A stretch of 64,000 nt of DNA from Streptomyces violaceusniger Tu 4113 (GTDB lineage: Bacteria; Actinomycetota; Actinomycetes; Streptomycetales; Streptomycetaceae): the NCBI RefSeq assembly GCF_000147815.2, contig NC_015957.1:10540001-10604000 (forward strand). Reading direction: 5' to 3'. Both the position numbers and the translations under genes were made by a program. Of this stretch, positions 15,040 to 24,509 are shown one piece after another. A model generated the notes under the pieces. It ran no database searches and was not told the DNA's origin. It saw nothing but the letters and a program-made list of their open reading frames with translations. Each line of letters opens with the position of its first letter. The stretch's first letter is position 1.

Positions 15040-16506
15040 GTGACCGAGGAGCCCACTCCCGAAGCCCCGGAGAACCCGGAAGGCGAGGAGCCCGTCAAGC
15101 AGCGGAAGAACGGCCTCTACCCAGGCGTTTCCGACGAGCTTGCGGCGAACATGCAGTCCGGTTGGGCGGACACCGAGCTGCACGACCTGGAGCCCGTCGA
15201 GCAGGCTCCGCACACCGCCCGCCGCCGCGCCGCGCTCTCCGCGCGCTTCCCGGGCGACCGCCTGGTCATCCCCGCGGGCAATCTCCGTACCCGCTCCAAC
15301 GACACGGACTACGGCTTCCGCGCCTCGACCGAGTACGCGTACCTCACCGGCGACCAGACCGAGGACGGCGTGCTGGTGCTGGAGCCCGAGGCGGGCGGCG
15401 GCCACACCGCGACGCTGTACCTGCTGCCGCGCTCCAACCGGGAGAACGGCGAGTTCTGGCTGGACGGCCAGGGCGAGCTGTGGGTCGGCCGCCGGCTCAG
15501 CCTTACGGAGGCCGAGAAGCGGCTGGGCCTGGCCGCCAAGGACGTCCGCGAGCTGGCCGACGAGCTCAAGGCCGCATCAGGCCCGGTCCGTATCGTGCGC
15601 GGTCACGACGCCGCTCTGGAGGCCGCGCTGGCCGACAAGATCACCGGTGAGCGCGACGAGGAGCTGCGGGTCTTCCTCAGCGAGCAGCGCCTGGTCAAGG
15701 ACGAGTTCGAGATCGGGCAGCTTCAGGCCGCCGTCGACTCGACGGCCCGCGGCTTCGAGGACGTCGTCAAGGTTCTGGACAAGGCGCAGGCGACCTCCGA
15801 GCGCTATATCGAAGGAACGTTCTTCCTTCGGGCCCGGGTCGAGGGCAACGACGTCGGCTACGGCAGCATCTGCGCCGCGGGCCCGCACGCCACCACGCTG
15901 CACTGGGTGCGCAACGACGGCCCGGTCCGCTCCGGCGATCTGCTCCTGCTGGACGCGGGCGTGGAGACCACCACCCTCTACACCGCCGATGTGACCCGCA
16001 CTCTGCCGGTGAACGGCACCTACAGCCCGCTGCAGCGCAAGATCTACGAGGCGGTGTACGAGGCGCAGGAGGCGGGCATCGCCGCGGTCCGGCCGGGTGC
16101 GAAGTACCGCGACTTCCACGACGCCGCCCAGCACGTCCTGGCCACCAGGCTCGTCGAGTGGGGCCTTGTCGAGGGCCCGGTGGAGCGAGTGCTGGAGCTG
16201 GGGCTGCAGCGCCGCTGGACGATGCACGGCACCGGCCACATGCTCGGCATGGACGTCCACGACTGCGCCGTGGCCCGCACCGAGACGTATGTGGACGGCA
16301 CCCTGGAGCCCGGGATGTGCCTGACGGTCGAGCCGGGGCTGTACTTCCAGCCCGACGATCTGACCGTGCCCGAGGAGTACCGGGGCATCGGCGTCCGCAT
16401 CGAGGACGACATCCTGGTGACGGAGGACGGCAACCGCGTGCTGTCGGCCGCGCTGCCGCGGACCGCCGACGACGTCGAGGCGTGGATGGCCCGCCTGACC
16501 GCGTGA
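15040..16506 (+). CDS. pepP: Xaa-Pro aminopeptidase (aminopeptidase P)
   Basis: Encodes 488 residues from a GTG 6 nt after GGAGGA; an in-frame ATG at 15010 overlaps the likely -10 element (TACGAT) and is rejected. An N-terminal creatinase-like domain (to ~230) precedes the pita-bread catalytic domain. The five dimetal ligands are visible: Asp in LLLDAG (~304) and TADVTRT (~315), His in GTGHMLG (~398), and Glu in TVEPGLYF (~429) and RIEDDILV (~453). It releases N-terminal residues preceding proline. Length is typical of Streptomyces PepP. Confidence 0.94.
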   Translation: MTEEPTPEAPENPEGEEPVKQRKNGLYPGVSDELAANMQSGWADTELHDLEPVEQAPHTARRRAALSARFPGDRLVIPAGNLRTRSNDTDYGFRASTEYAYLTGDQTEDGVLVLEPEAGGGHTATLYLLPRSNRENGEFWLDGQGELWVGRRLSLTEAEKRLGLAAKDVRELADELKAASGPVRIVRGHDAALEAALADKITGERDEELRVFLSEQRLVKDEFEIGQLQAAVDSTARGFEDVVKVLDKAQATSERYIEGTFFLRARVEGNDVGYGSICAAGPHATTLHWVRNDGPVRSGDLLLLDAGVETTTLYTADVTRTLPVNGTYSPLQRKIYEAVYEAQEAGIAAVRPGAKYRDFHDAAQHVLATRLVEWGLVEGPVERVLELGLQRRWTMHGTGHMLGMDVHDCAVARTETYVDGTLEPGMCLTVEPGLYFQPDDLTVPEEYRGIGVRIEDDILVTEDGNRVLSAALPRTADDVEAWMARLTA

Positions 16507-16536
16507 GGCGGCGGCTCATCGTCTGACCACGTGACC

Positions 16537-16567
16537 CTGTGGGGAGCGGCGACGCCGCTCCCCACAG
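16537..16567. terminator. Bidirectional terminator, pepP / AhpD-like gene
   Basis: CTGTGGGGAGCGGC and GCCGCTCCCCACAG form a perfect 14-bp stem with a 3-nt loop between two converging genes. Confidence 0.85.
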
Positions 16568-16574
16568 TCCGTTC

Positions 16575-17090
16575 TCAGCCCTGTCCCGGCACCTTGCGGG
16601 TGGTCACCGCGATCCGGTTCCAGGAGTTGATCGTGAAGATGAGGGCGATGAGCTGGGCCAGCTCCCGCTCCTCGAAGTGCCGGGCGGCCCGCTCGTAGAC
16701 CTCGTCCGGGACCCCGCCCGGCAGCAGCGTGACCGCCTCGGTGAGCGCCAGGGCGGCCTGCTCCTTCTCGGTGTAGAACCCGCCCTTCCCGGCCTCCTCC
16801 CAGACCCCCACCAGGGCGATGCGCTCGTTGCTCTCGCCCGCCCTATGGGCGTCGGTGGTGTGCATATGGAGGCAGTAGGCGCAGTTGTTGAGCTGGGAGG
16901 AGCGGAGCTGCACCAGCTCCACCAGGGCCGGGTCCAGGCCCTCGCGGGCGGCCGCGTCCAGGCTGATCAGCGCCTTGAACGCCTTGGGGGCGGCCTTCGC
17001 GAAGTCGACCCGGCCGGTCTGCCGCGTCGTCGCCGTGGCCGTTGTGGTCGTCGTCTGTGCCGTCGTCGCTGTCGCTGTCGTAGTCGTCAT
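16575..17090 (-). CDS. AhpD/carboxymuconolactone decarboxylase-family protein
   Basis: Encodes 171 residues. The first ~25 are a Thr/Ala-rich tail (TTTTATATT) encoded by near-repeats. The remaining all-helical domain has the redox pair in NNCAYCLHMH, as in alkylhydroperoxidase AhpD-like proteins. It probably reduces peroxides with a thiol partner. It is divergent from the MocR regulator, with only 47 bp between starts, and is therefore its likely target. Confidence 0.88.
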   Translation of the reverse strand: MTTTTATATTAQTTTTTATATTRQTGRVDFAKAAPKAFKALISLDAAAREGLDPALVELVQLRSSQLNNCAYCLHMHTTDAHRAGESNERIALVGVWEEAGKGGFYTEKEQAALALTEAVTLLPGGVPDEVYERAARHFEERELAQLIALIFTINSWNRIAVTTRKVPGQG

Positions 17091-17137
17091 GGGAATGAAA
17101 TTAGGCCGCTAAGCGACCCTCTGTAGGGTGCATTTCC
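17091..17137. promoter_or_regulatory. Shared divergent promoter, AhpD-like gene / mocR
   Basis: The 47-bp gap contains GACCCTCTGTAGGGTGC, where ACCCT and AGGGT form an inverted repeat (CCCTCTGTAGGG), and AGGCCGCTAAGC. MocR proteins usually bind the promoter of the divergent gene, so this is the probable binding region. Confidence 0.55.
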
Positions 17138-18610
17138 ATGGCAGATTCATGGGTCAATTCGGCGGAGATCCTCGGCAGCGACCTCCATCTGGAGCTGACC
17201 CGCGCGGGCAGCCGCAGGACCGCCCTGATGGCCGCGCTGCGGGAGGCCATCCGCGACGGCCGGCTCGCCCCGGACACCCGGCTGCCGCCTTACCGTTCGC
17301 TCGCCGCCGACCTGGGCATCGCCCGGAACACGGTCGCCGACGCCTACGCCGAGCTGGTCGCCGAGGGCTGGCTCACCGCCCGCCAGGGCTCCGGGACCCG
17401 GGTGGCGCCCCGCCCCGCACCGCCCCCGCCCCGGCGGCGCACGCCCGGCCGGGGGCTCGGCGGGCGTTCGACCGGGGCGACCGGGGGTCATCGCACGCCC
17501 CGGCCCGCCCCGCGACCGGTGCACAACCTGCTGCAGGGCCAGCCGGACGCCGCCGCCTTCCCCCGCACCGCCTGGCTCGCCTCGGCCCGCCGCGCGCTGA
17601 CCGCCGCGCCGCATGAGGCGTTCGGCCCCGGTGATCCGCGCGGCCGCCCGGAGCTGCGCCGCGCCCTGGCCGACTACCTCGCCCGCGCCCGCGGCGTCCG
17701 CACCGATCCCGGCCGGATCGTCGTCTGCTCGGGCTTCGCGCACGCCCTGCGGCTGCTGAGCGGCACCCGGCTGCTGCGTCCCCGGATGGCCGTCGAGTCC
17801 TACGGCCTGGCGTTCCACCGCTCGCTTCTGAGCTCCGCCGGGATCCGTACGATCCCGCTTCCGCTGGACGCCGATGGCGCCCTTACGGATGGACTGGCCG
17901 CCCTCGACGGCCTACGGGCGGCCCTGCTCACCCCCGCCCACCAGTTCCCCACCGGCGGTCCGCTGCACCCCGAGCGGCGGGCCGCGGCCGTCGCCTGGGC
18001 GCGGAAGACCGGCGGTCTGGTCCTGGAGGACGACTACGACGGGGAGTTCCGCTACGACCGCCGTCCGGTGGGCGCCGTCCAGGGCCTCGACCCCGACCGG
18101 GTGCTCTACCTCGGCTCGGTCAGCAAAAGCCTCTCCCCGGCCCTGCGGCTGGGCTGGATGGTCCTGCCGGACCAGCTCGTCGACCGCGTGCTGGCCGCCA
18201 AGGGGGAGCGCGAGGGCTGGACCGGCGTCATCGACCAGCTGACCCTCGCGGACTTCATCGAATCGGGCGGCTACGACGGCCATGTGCGCCGTATGCGCCA
18301 GCGCTACCGCCGCCGGCGCGATCAGCTCGTCGCCACCCTCGCCGAACGCGCGCCCCATGTCCGCGTCTCGGGGATCGCGGCCGGTCTGCACGCGGTGCTG
18401 GAGCTACCGCCCGGCACCGAGCGATCCGCCCGGCGCGCCGCCGCCTGGCAGGGGCTGGCGCTCGACGGCCTCGGCGACTACCGCCATCCGGACGCCACCA
18501 CACCGCACCCCGACGGGCTCGTGGTGGGCTACGCCACCCCGCCCGAGCACTCCTTCGCGGGAGCGCTGGACGCCCTGTGCCGTGCCCTGCCGCCCGAACA
18601 GACCGAATAA
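17138..18610 (+). CDS. MocR/PdxR-family GntR-aminotransferase regulator
   Basis: Encodes 490 residues. An N-terminal GntR winged helix (about 25-90, LPPYRSLAADLGIARNTVAD) is joined by a Pro/Arg linker to a fold-type I aminotransferase domain. The PLP lysine is in GSVSKSLSPALRLGW (~328), with DDYDGEFRYDRRP also typical. MocR proteins sense PLP or amino compounds rather than catalyse. The divergent AhpD-like gene is the likely regulated partner. Confidence 0.92.
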   Translation: MADSWVNSAEILGSDLHLELTRAGSRRTALMAALREAIRDGRLAPDTRLPPYRSLAADLGIARNTVADAYAELVAEGWLTARQGSGTRVAPRPAPPPPRRRTPGRGLGGRSTGATGGHRTPRPAPRPVHNLLQGQPDAAAFPRTAWLASARRALTAAPHEAFGPGDPRGRPELRRALADYLARARGVRTDPGRIVVCSGFAHALRLLSGTRLLRPRMAVESYGLAFHRSLLSSAGIRTIPLPLDADGALTDGLAALDGLRAALLTPAHQFPTGGPLHPERRAAAVAWARKTGGLVLEDDYDGEFRYDRRPVGAVQGLDPDRVLYLGSVSKSLSPALRLGWMVLPDQLVDRVLAAKGEREGWTGVIDQLTLADFIESGGYDGHVRRMRQRYRRRRDQLVATLAERAPHVRVSGIAAGLHAVLELPPGTERSARRAAAWQGLALDGLGDYRHPDATTPHPDGLVVGYATPPEHSFAGALDALCRALPPEQTE

Positions 18611-18704
18611 GACCGAACAGACGGCCACCTGATGTCCTGAGCTTTCCTGGGGCCTCCTGACGTCTCTCTGAGGTTCCTGAGTTCCTTGAAGGGCTACGAC
18701 GCGG

Positions 18705-19208
18705 TTACGACGCCCTCAGCAGCGCCCCTTCACGCCACTTGAGGATCTTGTCGAAGCTCACCACCACCCCGCCGCGCCCCGGACGGTCCCGGTAGCGGAC
18801 ATGGTCGGTGAGAGCCTCGATGAGGAAAAGCCCCCGCCCGTGCTCCGCCTGGGGCGGAGCCGGACTGCGCGGCTGCTGTGGTCTCGGCGCGCCCGCCGGA
18901 CGCCGCTCGTTCCGGGTGCGGCCCTCGCGGCGGACGGCACCGCGTCCGGCGAAGCCGGGGCCGGAGTCGGTGACCTCGATACGGCAGGTGTCGCCGTCGA
19001 TATAGGCCGTGACTCGGTAATCCCCGCCCGTGCCGTCGCGGCCCCCGTGCTCCACCGCGTTCGCACACGCCTCGGAGAGGGCGACCGACAGATCGTAGGA
19101 GATCTCCGGATCGACTCCGGCCGTCTCCATGGTGCCGAGGAGCAGTCGTCGTGCGAGCGGAACGCTCGCCGCCTCGCGGGGCAAATGGAGTGACCACCAG
19201 ATGCTCAT
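18705..19208 (-). CDS. RsbW-like ATP-binding anti-sigma regulatory protein
   Basis: Encodes 167 residues with a strong GGGAGG ribosome site. GHKL ATPase motifs are clear: N-box EACANAVEHG, G1 VTDSGPGF and G2 HGRGLFLI. A Gln/Pro/Arg-rich lid insert (about 105-130) separates G1 and G2. Such proteins are serine kinases or regulators acting on STAS anti-anti-sigma factors, counteracted by SpoIIE phosphatases like that at 13282. No STAS gene is present in the window. Confidence 0.88.
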   Translation of the reverse strand: MSIWWSLHLPREAASVPLARRLLLGTMETAGVDPEISYDLSVALSEACANAVEHGGRDGTGGDYRVTAYIDGDTCRIEVTDSGPGFAGRGAVRREGRTRNERRPAGAPRPQQPRSPAPPQAEHGRGLFLIEALTDHVRYRDRPGRGGVVVSFDKILKWREGALLRAS

Positions 19209-19408
19209 GCTCCAGCCTCCCGGCCGCGGCTCGACATACCGTTACGTATTGCCTGGGTCCATGGTCCGTAAGCGTCTTATCAACGTGACTCCGCTCATTC
19301 GGCGGACGCGCTCGATGCGCGAACCGGTGTATGGGCTGTCCTGGTGTGCGCCGGTACGCCCCACCCGCCGTAGGGAACGCGCCCTCCCAGTGGGATGATG
19401 TCGCCGCC

Positions 19409-20224
19409 ATGGCTTCCCCTGTCGCCCGTGCCGGCGCCGATCTGCGAATGCTGCGGGCCGCGGTCTTCACCGCGGTCTGCGTCGTGCTGTCCGCGGCGGG
19501 GCATGTGCTGGCCTCCTGCGCGACCGTGCCGCTGTGGACGGTGGGCGTGGGCTGCGCGGCGATGTTCACGGTGGCGCTGACGCTGGCCGGGCGGGAGCGG
19601 TCGCTGCCCGGGATCGCGGCCCTGCTGGCCATCGGGCAGCTCGCGCTGCACGCGCTCTTCGCGCTCGGGCAGCACCGGGCGACGGCCGCCGAGGAGGCCG
19701 CCCAGCGGGCCGACGCCGCCCAGGGCCACGTCATCGGCCTGGCCGCCAGGCTGCTGTGCGCGTCGGGCCCCGGACGGCTCGACGCCGCCACGGCGCATCG
19801 GATCGTCGCGCACGCGGGCATCGACCCGTCCGCCGCGCACAGCCCGCACACCATGCCGTCGTCCGCCGCCCCGGCGGAGCAGGCGGCCGGGATGGCGGGC
19901 CTGCTGCCGTCGCTGCCCATGACCCTGGGCCATCTGCTCGCCGCGCTCGCCATCGGCTGGCTGCTGCGCCGGGGCGAGATGGCCGTATGGCGGGCGGTGC
20001 GGCTGTCGGTGGACGGGGCGCGAGGGGTCGCGGAGGCCGCGCTCGTACGGGCGCTGCGCGCTGCCCTGAAGCTCGTACGGGTGCTTCTGGCCCCTTCGGA
20101 CGCGCCTTACGGCGGGCCGTGCCGACCGCGCACGGCCGAGCGGAACGAGGGCGGGACGACAGCCCTCGCCCTCCAGCACAGCGTGATCAGGCGGGGACCG
20201 CCGGCTTGCGACCTCGCGGCCTGA
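19409..20224 (+). CDS. Integral membrane protein at the head of the copper cluster
   Basis: Encodes 271 residues; the start ATGGCTTCCCCT is chosen because hydrophobicity and coding bias begin there. About four to five hydrophobic segments are seen (roughly 15-45, 50-66, 72-92 and 170-195). The C-terminal third is basic. A His/Met/Ala-rich loop (SAAHSPHTMPSSAAP) lies between helices. I recognise no named family. Its position 96 bp before ycnI with no terminator suggests a role in copper handling or heme-copper oxidase assembly. Confidence 0.65.
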   Translation: MASPVARAGADLRMLRAAVFTAVCVVLSAAGHVLASCATVPLWTVGVGCAAMFTVALTLAGRERSLPGIAALLAIGQLALHALFALGQHRATAAEEAAQRADAAQGHVIGLAARLLCASGPGRLDAATAHRIVAHAGIDPSAAHSPHTMPSSAAPAEQAAGMAGLLPSLPMTLGHLLAALAIGWLLRRGEMAVWRAVRLSVDGARGVAEAALVRALRAALKLVRVLLAPSDAPYGGPCRPRTAERNEGGTTALALQHSVIRRGPPACDLAA

Positions 20225-20320
20225 CCGACGCGACGCTCCTCCAGCGGGACCGGAGGGTGGCCGCGACGTCGCCGCAGGCGCGCCAACCCATCTGATCATT
20301 CCTGTCCCTGGAGTGTTGAC

Positions 20321-21076
20321 ATGAACGCCATGCGTCTCCGCCGTCTGCCGGTCATCGGAGCCCTCACCGCGGGCGGCCTGGTCCTGCTCACCGCGGGCCC
20401 CGCCTTCGCGCACGTCAGCGTGCAGCCCGGCCAGGCCGAGAAGGGCGGCTACAGCACCATCAACTTCAAGGTGCCGAACGAGCGCGACAACGCCTCCACC
20501 GTCAAGCTCGAGGTGACCCTGCCCGCCGACCATCCGCTCGCCTCGGTGATGCCCCAGCCGGTGCCCGGCTGGGACGTCAAGGTCACCAAGTCCAAGCTCG
20601 CCAAGCCCATGGAGATGGAGGGCGAGAAGATCACCGAGGCGGTCACCAAGGTCACCTGGTCCGGCGGCAAGGTCGAGCCGGGAATGTTCCAGCAGTTCCC
20701 GCTGTCGGTCGGCCAGCTCCCCGACGACGCCGACCAGCTCGCCTTCAAGGCGCTCCAGACGTACGACAACAAGGAGGTCGTGCGCTGGATCGAGGAGCCC
20801 AAGGAGGGCGCCGCCGAACCGGAGAACCCGGCGCCGGTGCTCAAGCTGGTCGCGCCGGCCAAGGGCTCGGACGGCCATGACGCCGCCGCGGCCTCCGGAC
20901 AGGGCAAGGACAGCGGCTCCGAGAAGGCCGGCGCCGAGAACTCCGCCTCGGCGGACTCCTCCGACGACAAGGACAGCAGCGACACCACGGCCCGGGTGCT
21001 GGGCATCGTGGGCATCGTCATCGGCGCCGCCGGGGTCGCTTACGGCGTGGTCGTCAGCCGCCGCCGCTCCGCCTGA
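20321..21076 (+). CDS. YcnI-like (DUF1775) copper-binding protein
   Basis: Encodes 251 residues. A signal peptide ends at AFA, leaving His as residue 1 (HVSVQPG), the histidine-brace position that binds copper in YcnI. The DUF1775 beta-sandwich (about 30-175) is followed by a Ser/Asp/Lys-rich linker and one C-terminal transmembrane helix ending in RRRS. It is extracytoplasmic and membrane-anchored. The neighbours Sco, PCuAC and CopCD support a copper role. Confidence 0.9.
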   Translation: MNAMRLRRLPVIGALTAGGLVLLTAGPAFAHVSVQPGQAEKGGYSTINFKVPNERDNASTVKLEVTLPADHPLASVMPQPVPGWDVKVTKSKLAKPMEMEGEKITEAVTKVTWSGGKVEPGMFQQFPLSVGQLPDDADQLAFKALQTYDNKEVVRWIEEPKEGAAEPENPAPVLKLVAPAKGSDGHDAAAASGQGKDSGSEKAGAENSASADSSDDKDSSDTTARVLGIVGIVIGAAGVAYGVVVSRRRSA

Positions 21077-21219
21077 CCGCCGGTCACCCGACCGAGACGC
21101 GTGTACCGCCGGTGACCTCCGGTCCTGAACCGACCGCGTGATCCCGGCGGGGGCGGCGGGCCCCGTGTCCGCCGCCTCCGCGCGCCACCGAACCACCTCC
21201 CTCTTTGGAGAACAGCTCC

Positions 21220-21882
21220 ATGCGCACCAAAATCCTGGCCACCGCCATCGTCGCCACCGCCGCGCTCACCCTCAGCGCCTGCGGCGGCTCGGACAGCGGC
21301 GGCAAGGGCGACAACGCGGCCGCCGCCGAGGTCAAGGGCGGCCAGAAGTCGGGGCAGGCCATCGTCCTCGACCAGGCGAAGGCCAAGCCGGACCTCGCCC
21401 TCACCGACACCGACGGCAAGAAGTACGACCTGCTCAAGGAGACCAAGGGCCGGCCCACCCTGCTCTTCTTCGGCTACACCCACTGCCCGGACGTCTGCCC
21501 GCTGACCATGAGCAACGTCGCCCTCGCCGTGAAGAAGCTCCCCAAGGCCGAGCGGGAGAAGCTGCGCGTCGTCTTCGTCAGCACCGACCCGGCCCGGGAC
21601 ACCCCCAAGCGGATGCGCTCCTGGCTGGACGCCCAGGGCGGCACCGACTTCGTCGGCCTGACCGGCGACTTCAACACCATCGAGGCTGCCGCCCGGCCGC
21701 TGGGCATCTTCATCGAGAAGCCGAAGAAGGAGAAGGACGGCAGCATCACCGTCAGCCACGGCGCCGAGGTGGTCGGCTTCTCGCCCAAGGACGACAAGGG
21801 CCACTGGATCTACACGACGGAAGCCACGGCGGATCGTTACGCCAAGGACCTGCCAAAGATCATCGAGGGGCGGAACCCGTGA
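21220..21882 (+). CDS. Sco1/SenC-family copper chaperone lipoprotein
   Basis: Encodes 220 residues; the ATG at 21220 sits after GGAGAACAGCTCC. The lipobox LSAC gives a membrane-linked lipoprotein. The thioredoxin-like fold carries Cu ligands in THCPDVCPL (Cys ~88 and ~92) and His in VSHGAEV. Sco loads copper into the CuA/oxidase centre, and in S. lividans Sco works with an extracytoplasmic chaperone and the DtpA peroxidase, both encoded just downstream. Its stop overlaps the next gene (GTGA). Confidence 0.92.
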   Translation: MRTKILATAIVATAALTLSACGGSDSGGKGDNAAAAEVKGGQKSGQAIVLDQAKAKPDLALTDTDGKKYDLLKETKGRPTLLFFGYTHCPDVCPLTMSNVALAVKKLPKAEREKLRVVFVSTDPARDTPKRMRSWLDAQGGTDFVGLTGDFNTIEAAARPLGIFIEKPKKEKDGSITVSHGAEVVGFSPKDDKGHWIYTTEATADRYAKDLPKIIEGRNP

Positions 21883-22385
21883 CGGCGGCAGCCCCTGGCA
21901 TTCCCGGCATCCGTAAGGCGGCCGCCGTGGTCCTCGCCCTCGGTCTGTCCGCCACGCTCGCCGCCTGCTCGGGCGACGACGACGACGGCGGCGGCGGCGG
22001 CGGGAAGGGCGGGGGCGACCCCAAGCTGTCCGTGACCGGCGCCTACGTCTCCCAGCCGCCCATGGCCGACATGGCGGCGGGCTATCTGACCGTACGGAAC
22101 GCCGGTGGCGGCGCCGACGAGCTGACGTCCGTCACCACCCCGCTCGCCTCCGAGGTCACCCTGCACACCACCAAGGGCACCCGGATGAAGCAGGTGAGCT
22201 CGCTCGATGTCCCGGCGGACAACCGGCTCGAGCTGTCCAGCGGCGGAGATCATCTGATGCTGACAAACCTCTCCCACCGGCCGAAGGTCGGTGAGAAGGT
22301 CAGCTTCACCCTGCACTTCGCCACATCCGCCCCCATCGAGATCAAAGTCCCGGTCGAGCCGACGACGTACCGCCCCAAGGACTGA
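21879..22385 (+). CDS. PCuAC-type extracytoplasmic copper chaperone lipoprotein
   Basis: Encodes 168 residues from a GTG overlapping the sco stop. Lipobox LAAC is followed by an Asp/Gly-rich spacer. The PCuAC domain has the Cu(I) ligands as His-x6-Met-x21-His-x-Met (VTLHTTKGTRM then DHLML). This is a shorter first gap than the H(M)x10M spacing usually given. It is expected to pass Cu(I) to Sco outside the membrane. Confidence 0.9.
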   Translation: MTAAAPGIPGIRKAAAVVLALGLSATLAACSGDDDDGGGGGGKGGGDPKLSVTGAYVSQPPMADMAAGYLTVRNAGGGADELTSVTTPLASEVTLHTTKGTRMKQVSSLDVPADNRLELSSGGDHLMLTNLSHRPKVGEKVSFTLHFATSAPIEIKVPVEPTTYRPKD

Positions 22386-22391
22386 CACCCG

Positions 22392-24509
22392 ATGCCCTCG
22401 CTGACCTCCCTGGCCCCCGCCGGGACCACCGCGACCCCCTCCCGGACCACCGCGACCGCCCGGCGCCTGATGGCGATCTGCGGCACCCTGCTCGCCGCGC
22501 TGCTGTGCGCGCTGAGCGTGGGCGCGAGCTCCGCGTCCGCGCATGCCGCGCTCACCTCGACCGACCCCGCCGACGGCTCGGTGGTGCAGACCGCGCCCAG
22601 GGAGGTCACGCTCAACTTCTCGGAGGGCGTGCTGCTCTCCGGCGACTCGGTGCGCGTGCTCGACCCCAAGGGCAAGCGCGTGGACACCGGGAAGACCGCC
22701 CATGTCGGCGGCAAGTCGTCGACCGCCGCCGCCGGGCTGCACTCCGGGCTTCCGGACGGCACCTACACGGTGGCGTGGAAGGCGGTCTCGGAGGACAGCC
22801 ACCCGGTGAGCGGCGCGTTCACCTTCTCCATCGGCACCCCGTCCAAGACCACGGCGAAGGTGCCCACGGGCGAGGCGTCCGACAGCACCGTCAGCACGCT
22901 CTACGGGATCGGCCGGTACGCCGCCTACGGCGGGTTCGCGGCCCTGGTGGGCGGCAGTGTGTTCGCCGGGCTCTGCCGGTCCTCCCGCCCGGTGCGGAAG
23001 ATCGCCGTGGGCGGCTGGGTGACGGTCTTCACGGCCAGCCTGCTGCTGTTGCTGCTGCGCGGGCCGTACACCGACGGCGAGGGGATCGGCGGGATCCTCG
23101 ATCTCGGCAGGCTGGGCGATGTGCTGTCCACCAAGCCGGGCGCGGCGCTGCTGTCCCGGCTGCTGCTGCTCGGCGCGGCGGCGGTCTTCCTGGCCGTTCT
23201 CTTCGGCTCGTACACCCGTCGCACCGGGGAGCGGGAGGCGGACGCGCGGCGCCGCCAGGACCTCGCCTTCGGGCTGGGCTTCGGCGGCACGGTGATGGCG
23301 GTGGGCCTCTCCGCGACCTGGGCGATGGCCGAGCACGCCTCGGTCGGCCTCCAACGGCAACTGGCCATGCCGGTGGACATGATCCATCTGATCGCGGTCG
23401 GGGTATGGCTGGGCGGTCTGGCCTCGCTCGCGGTGACGCTCCGGGCGGGTGAGCCGATCGGGCGGGCGGCCGTGCGCCGCTTCTCGCGGCTGGCCTTCGG
23501 GTCGGTCGTCGCCCTGGTGGTCACCGGGCTGTACCAGTCGTGGCGGCAGGTGGGCTCCTGGGGCGCGCTGACCGACACCGAGTACGGGCGATGGCTGCTG
23601 GTCAAGGTGGGTCTGGTGGCGGTGCTCCTGGGCATCGCGGCCATCTCGCGACGCTGGACCGGCCGCCTTACGGATGCCACCGCGGACACGGCGGAGGAGA
23701 CGGACGCGGAGGCCACGGTGGAGGCCGAGGCGAAGGCCGGGACCAAGGCCGAGGCCAAGGCGGAGGCCAAGACAGCGGTGAAGGCCGCGCAGCCGGTCCG
23801 TACCGGCGCGGCCGACGCGGCGGTCGACACCCCGGCGGACACCTCTGCCGACGCCGAGACCGAGTCCGGTGACGGGCCCGGTGACGGCGCCGGTTCCGGC
23901 CACGCCGACGCCGACGCCGACGCCGATCCCGAACGCGCCGCCCAGCTCGCCCGTCAGCGGGCCGCCGAGGACAAGACCGCCACGCTGCGGGAGCGCGACG
24001 CCGACCGCGAGCGCAGCGGTCTGCGCCAGTCGGTGATCGCCGAGACCGTCGTGGCCGTCGTGCTGCTCGCGGTGGCCACCGTGCTGAGCGGCACCCAGCC
24101 CGGCCGGGCCGAGACCGAGCAGGCGAGCGCCTCGGCCACGAAGCCCGGCGGGCAGCTGAACGTCGACCCGGTGAGCGTGCTGGTCCCCTACAACACGGGC
24201 CCCAAGAGCGGCCGCGGCAAGGCCGTTGTCATGATCGAACCCGCTCTGCCGGGTGACAACGCGCTGCATGTCTTCACCACCGACCTGGCCGACCGTCCCG
24301 TGGACGTCCCCGAGGTCAAGCTGTCGCTGACGCTCAAGTCGAAGGGGATCGGGCCGCTGCGCATCCCGCTCGAGCGCCTCTCGACCGGGCATTGGAGCGC
24401 CAAGACCGTCCAGCTCCCCATGGCCGGCACCTGGCAGCTCTCCCTGACCGTACGAACCTCCGACATCGACCAGGTGACGGAGACCAGGAACGTGAAAGTC
24501 GCTCAATGA
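22392..24509 (+). CDS. CopC-CopD fusion copper-transport protein with YtkA-like C-terminus
   Basis: Encodes 705 residues. The signal peptide is followed by an N-terminal His (SASAHAALT) and a CopC domain (~50-150) with its second His in DSHPVSG. A CopD-type membrane domain of about eight helices (~165-430) follows. Then comes an acidic Ala/Glu/Lys-rich cytoplasmic insert (~433-535) and a last helix (~547-566). The extracytoplasmic YtkA-like beta domain is at ~590-705. CopC-CopD fusions bind and import copper. The gene lies 6 bp after the chaperone and its stop overlaps the peroxidase ATG. Confidence 0.9.
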   Translation: MPSLTSLAPAGTTATPSRTTATARRLMAICGTLLAALLCALSVGASSASAHAALTSTDPADGSVVQTAPREVTLNFSEGVLLSGDSVRVLDPKGKRVDTGKTAHVGGKSSTAAAGLHSGLPDGTYTVAWKAVSEDSHPVSGAFTFSIGTPSKTTAKVPTGEASDSTVSTLYGIGRYAAYGGFAALVGGSVFAGLCRSSRPVRKIAVGGWVTVFTASLLLLLLRGPYTDGEGIGGILDLGRLGDVLSTKPGAALLSRLLLLGAAAVFLAVLFGSYTRRTGEREADARRRQDLAFGLGFGGTVMAVGLSATWAMAEHASVGLQRQLAMPVDMIHLIAVGVWLGGLASLAVTLRAGEPIGRAAVRRFSRLAFGSVVALVVTGLYQSWRQVGSWGALTDTEYGRWLLVKVGLVAVLLGIAAISRRWTGRLTDATADTAEETDAEATVEAEAKAGTKAEAKAEAKTAVKAAQPVRTGAADAAVDTPADTSADAETESGDGPGDGAGSGHADADADADPERAAQLARQRAAEDKTATLRERDADRERSGLRQSVIAETVVAVVLLAVATVLSGTQPGRAETEQASASATKPGGQLNVDPVSVLVPYNTGPKSGRGKAVVMIEPALPGDNALHVFTTDLADRPVDVPEVKLSLTLKSKGIGPLRIPLERLSTGHWSAKTVQLPMAGTWQLSLTVRTSDIDQVTETRNVKVAQ

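Noticed and set aside
13108..15405. Very long minus-strand ORF opposite the phosphatase and pepP
   Set aside because: It is a GC-bias shadow: Gly/Arg/Val-rich, no motifs, and fully antisense to two well-supported genes. Similar shadows at 21837, 33737 and 53457 were dismissed for the same reason.
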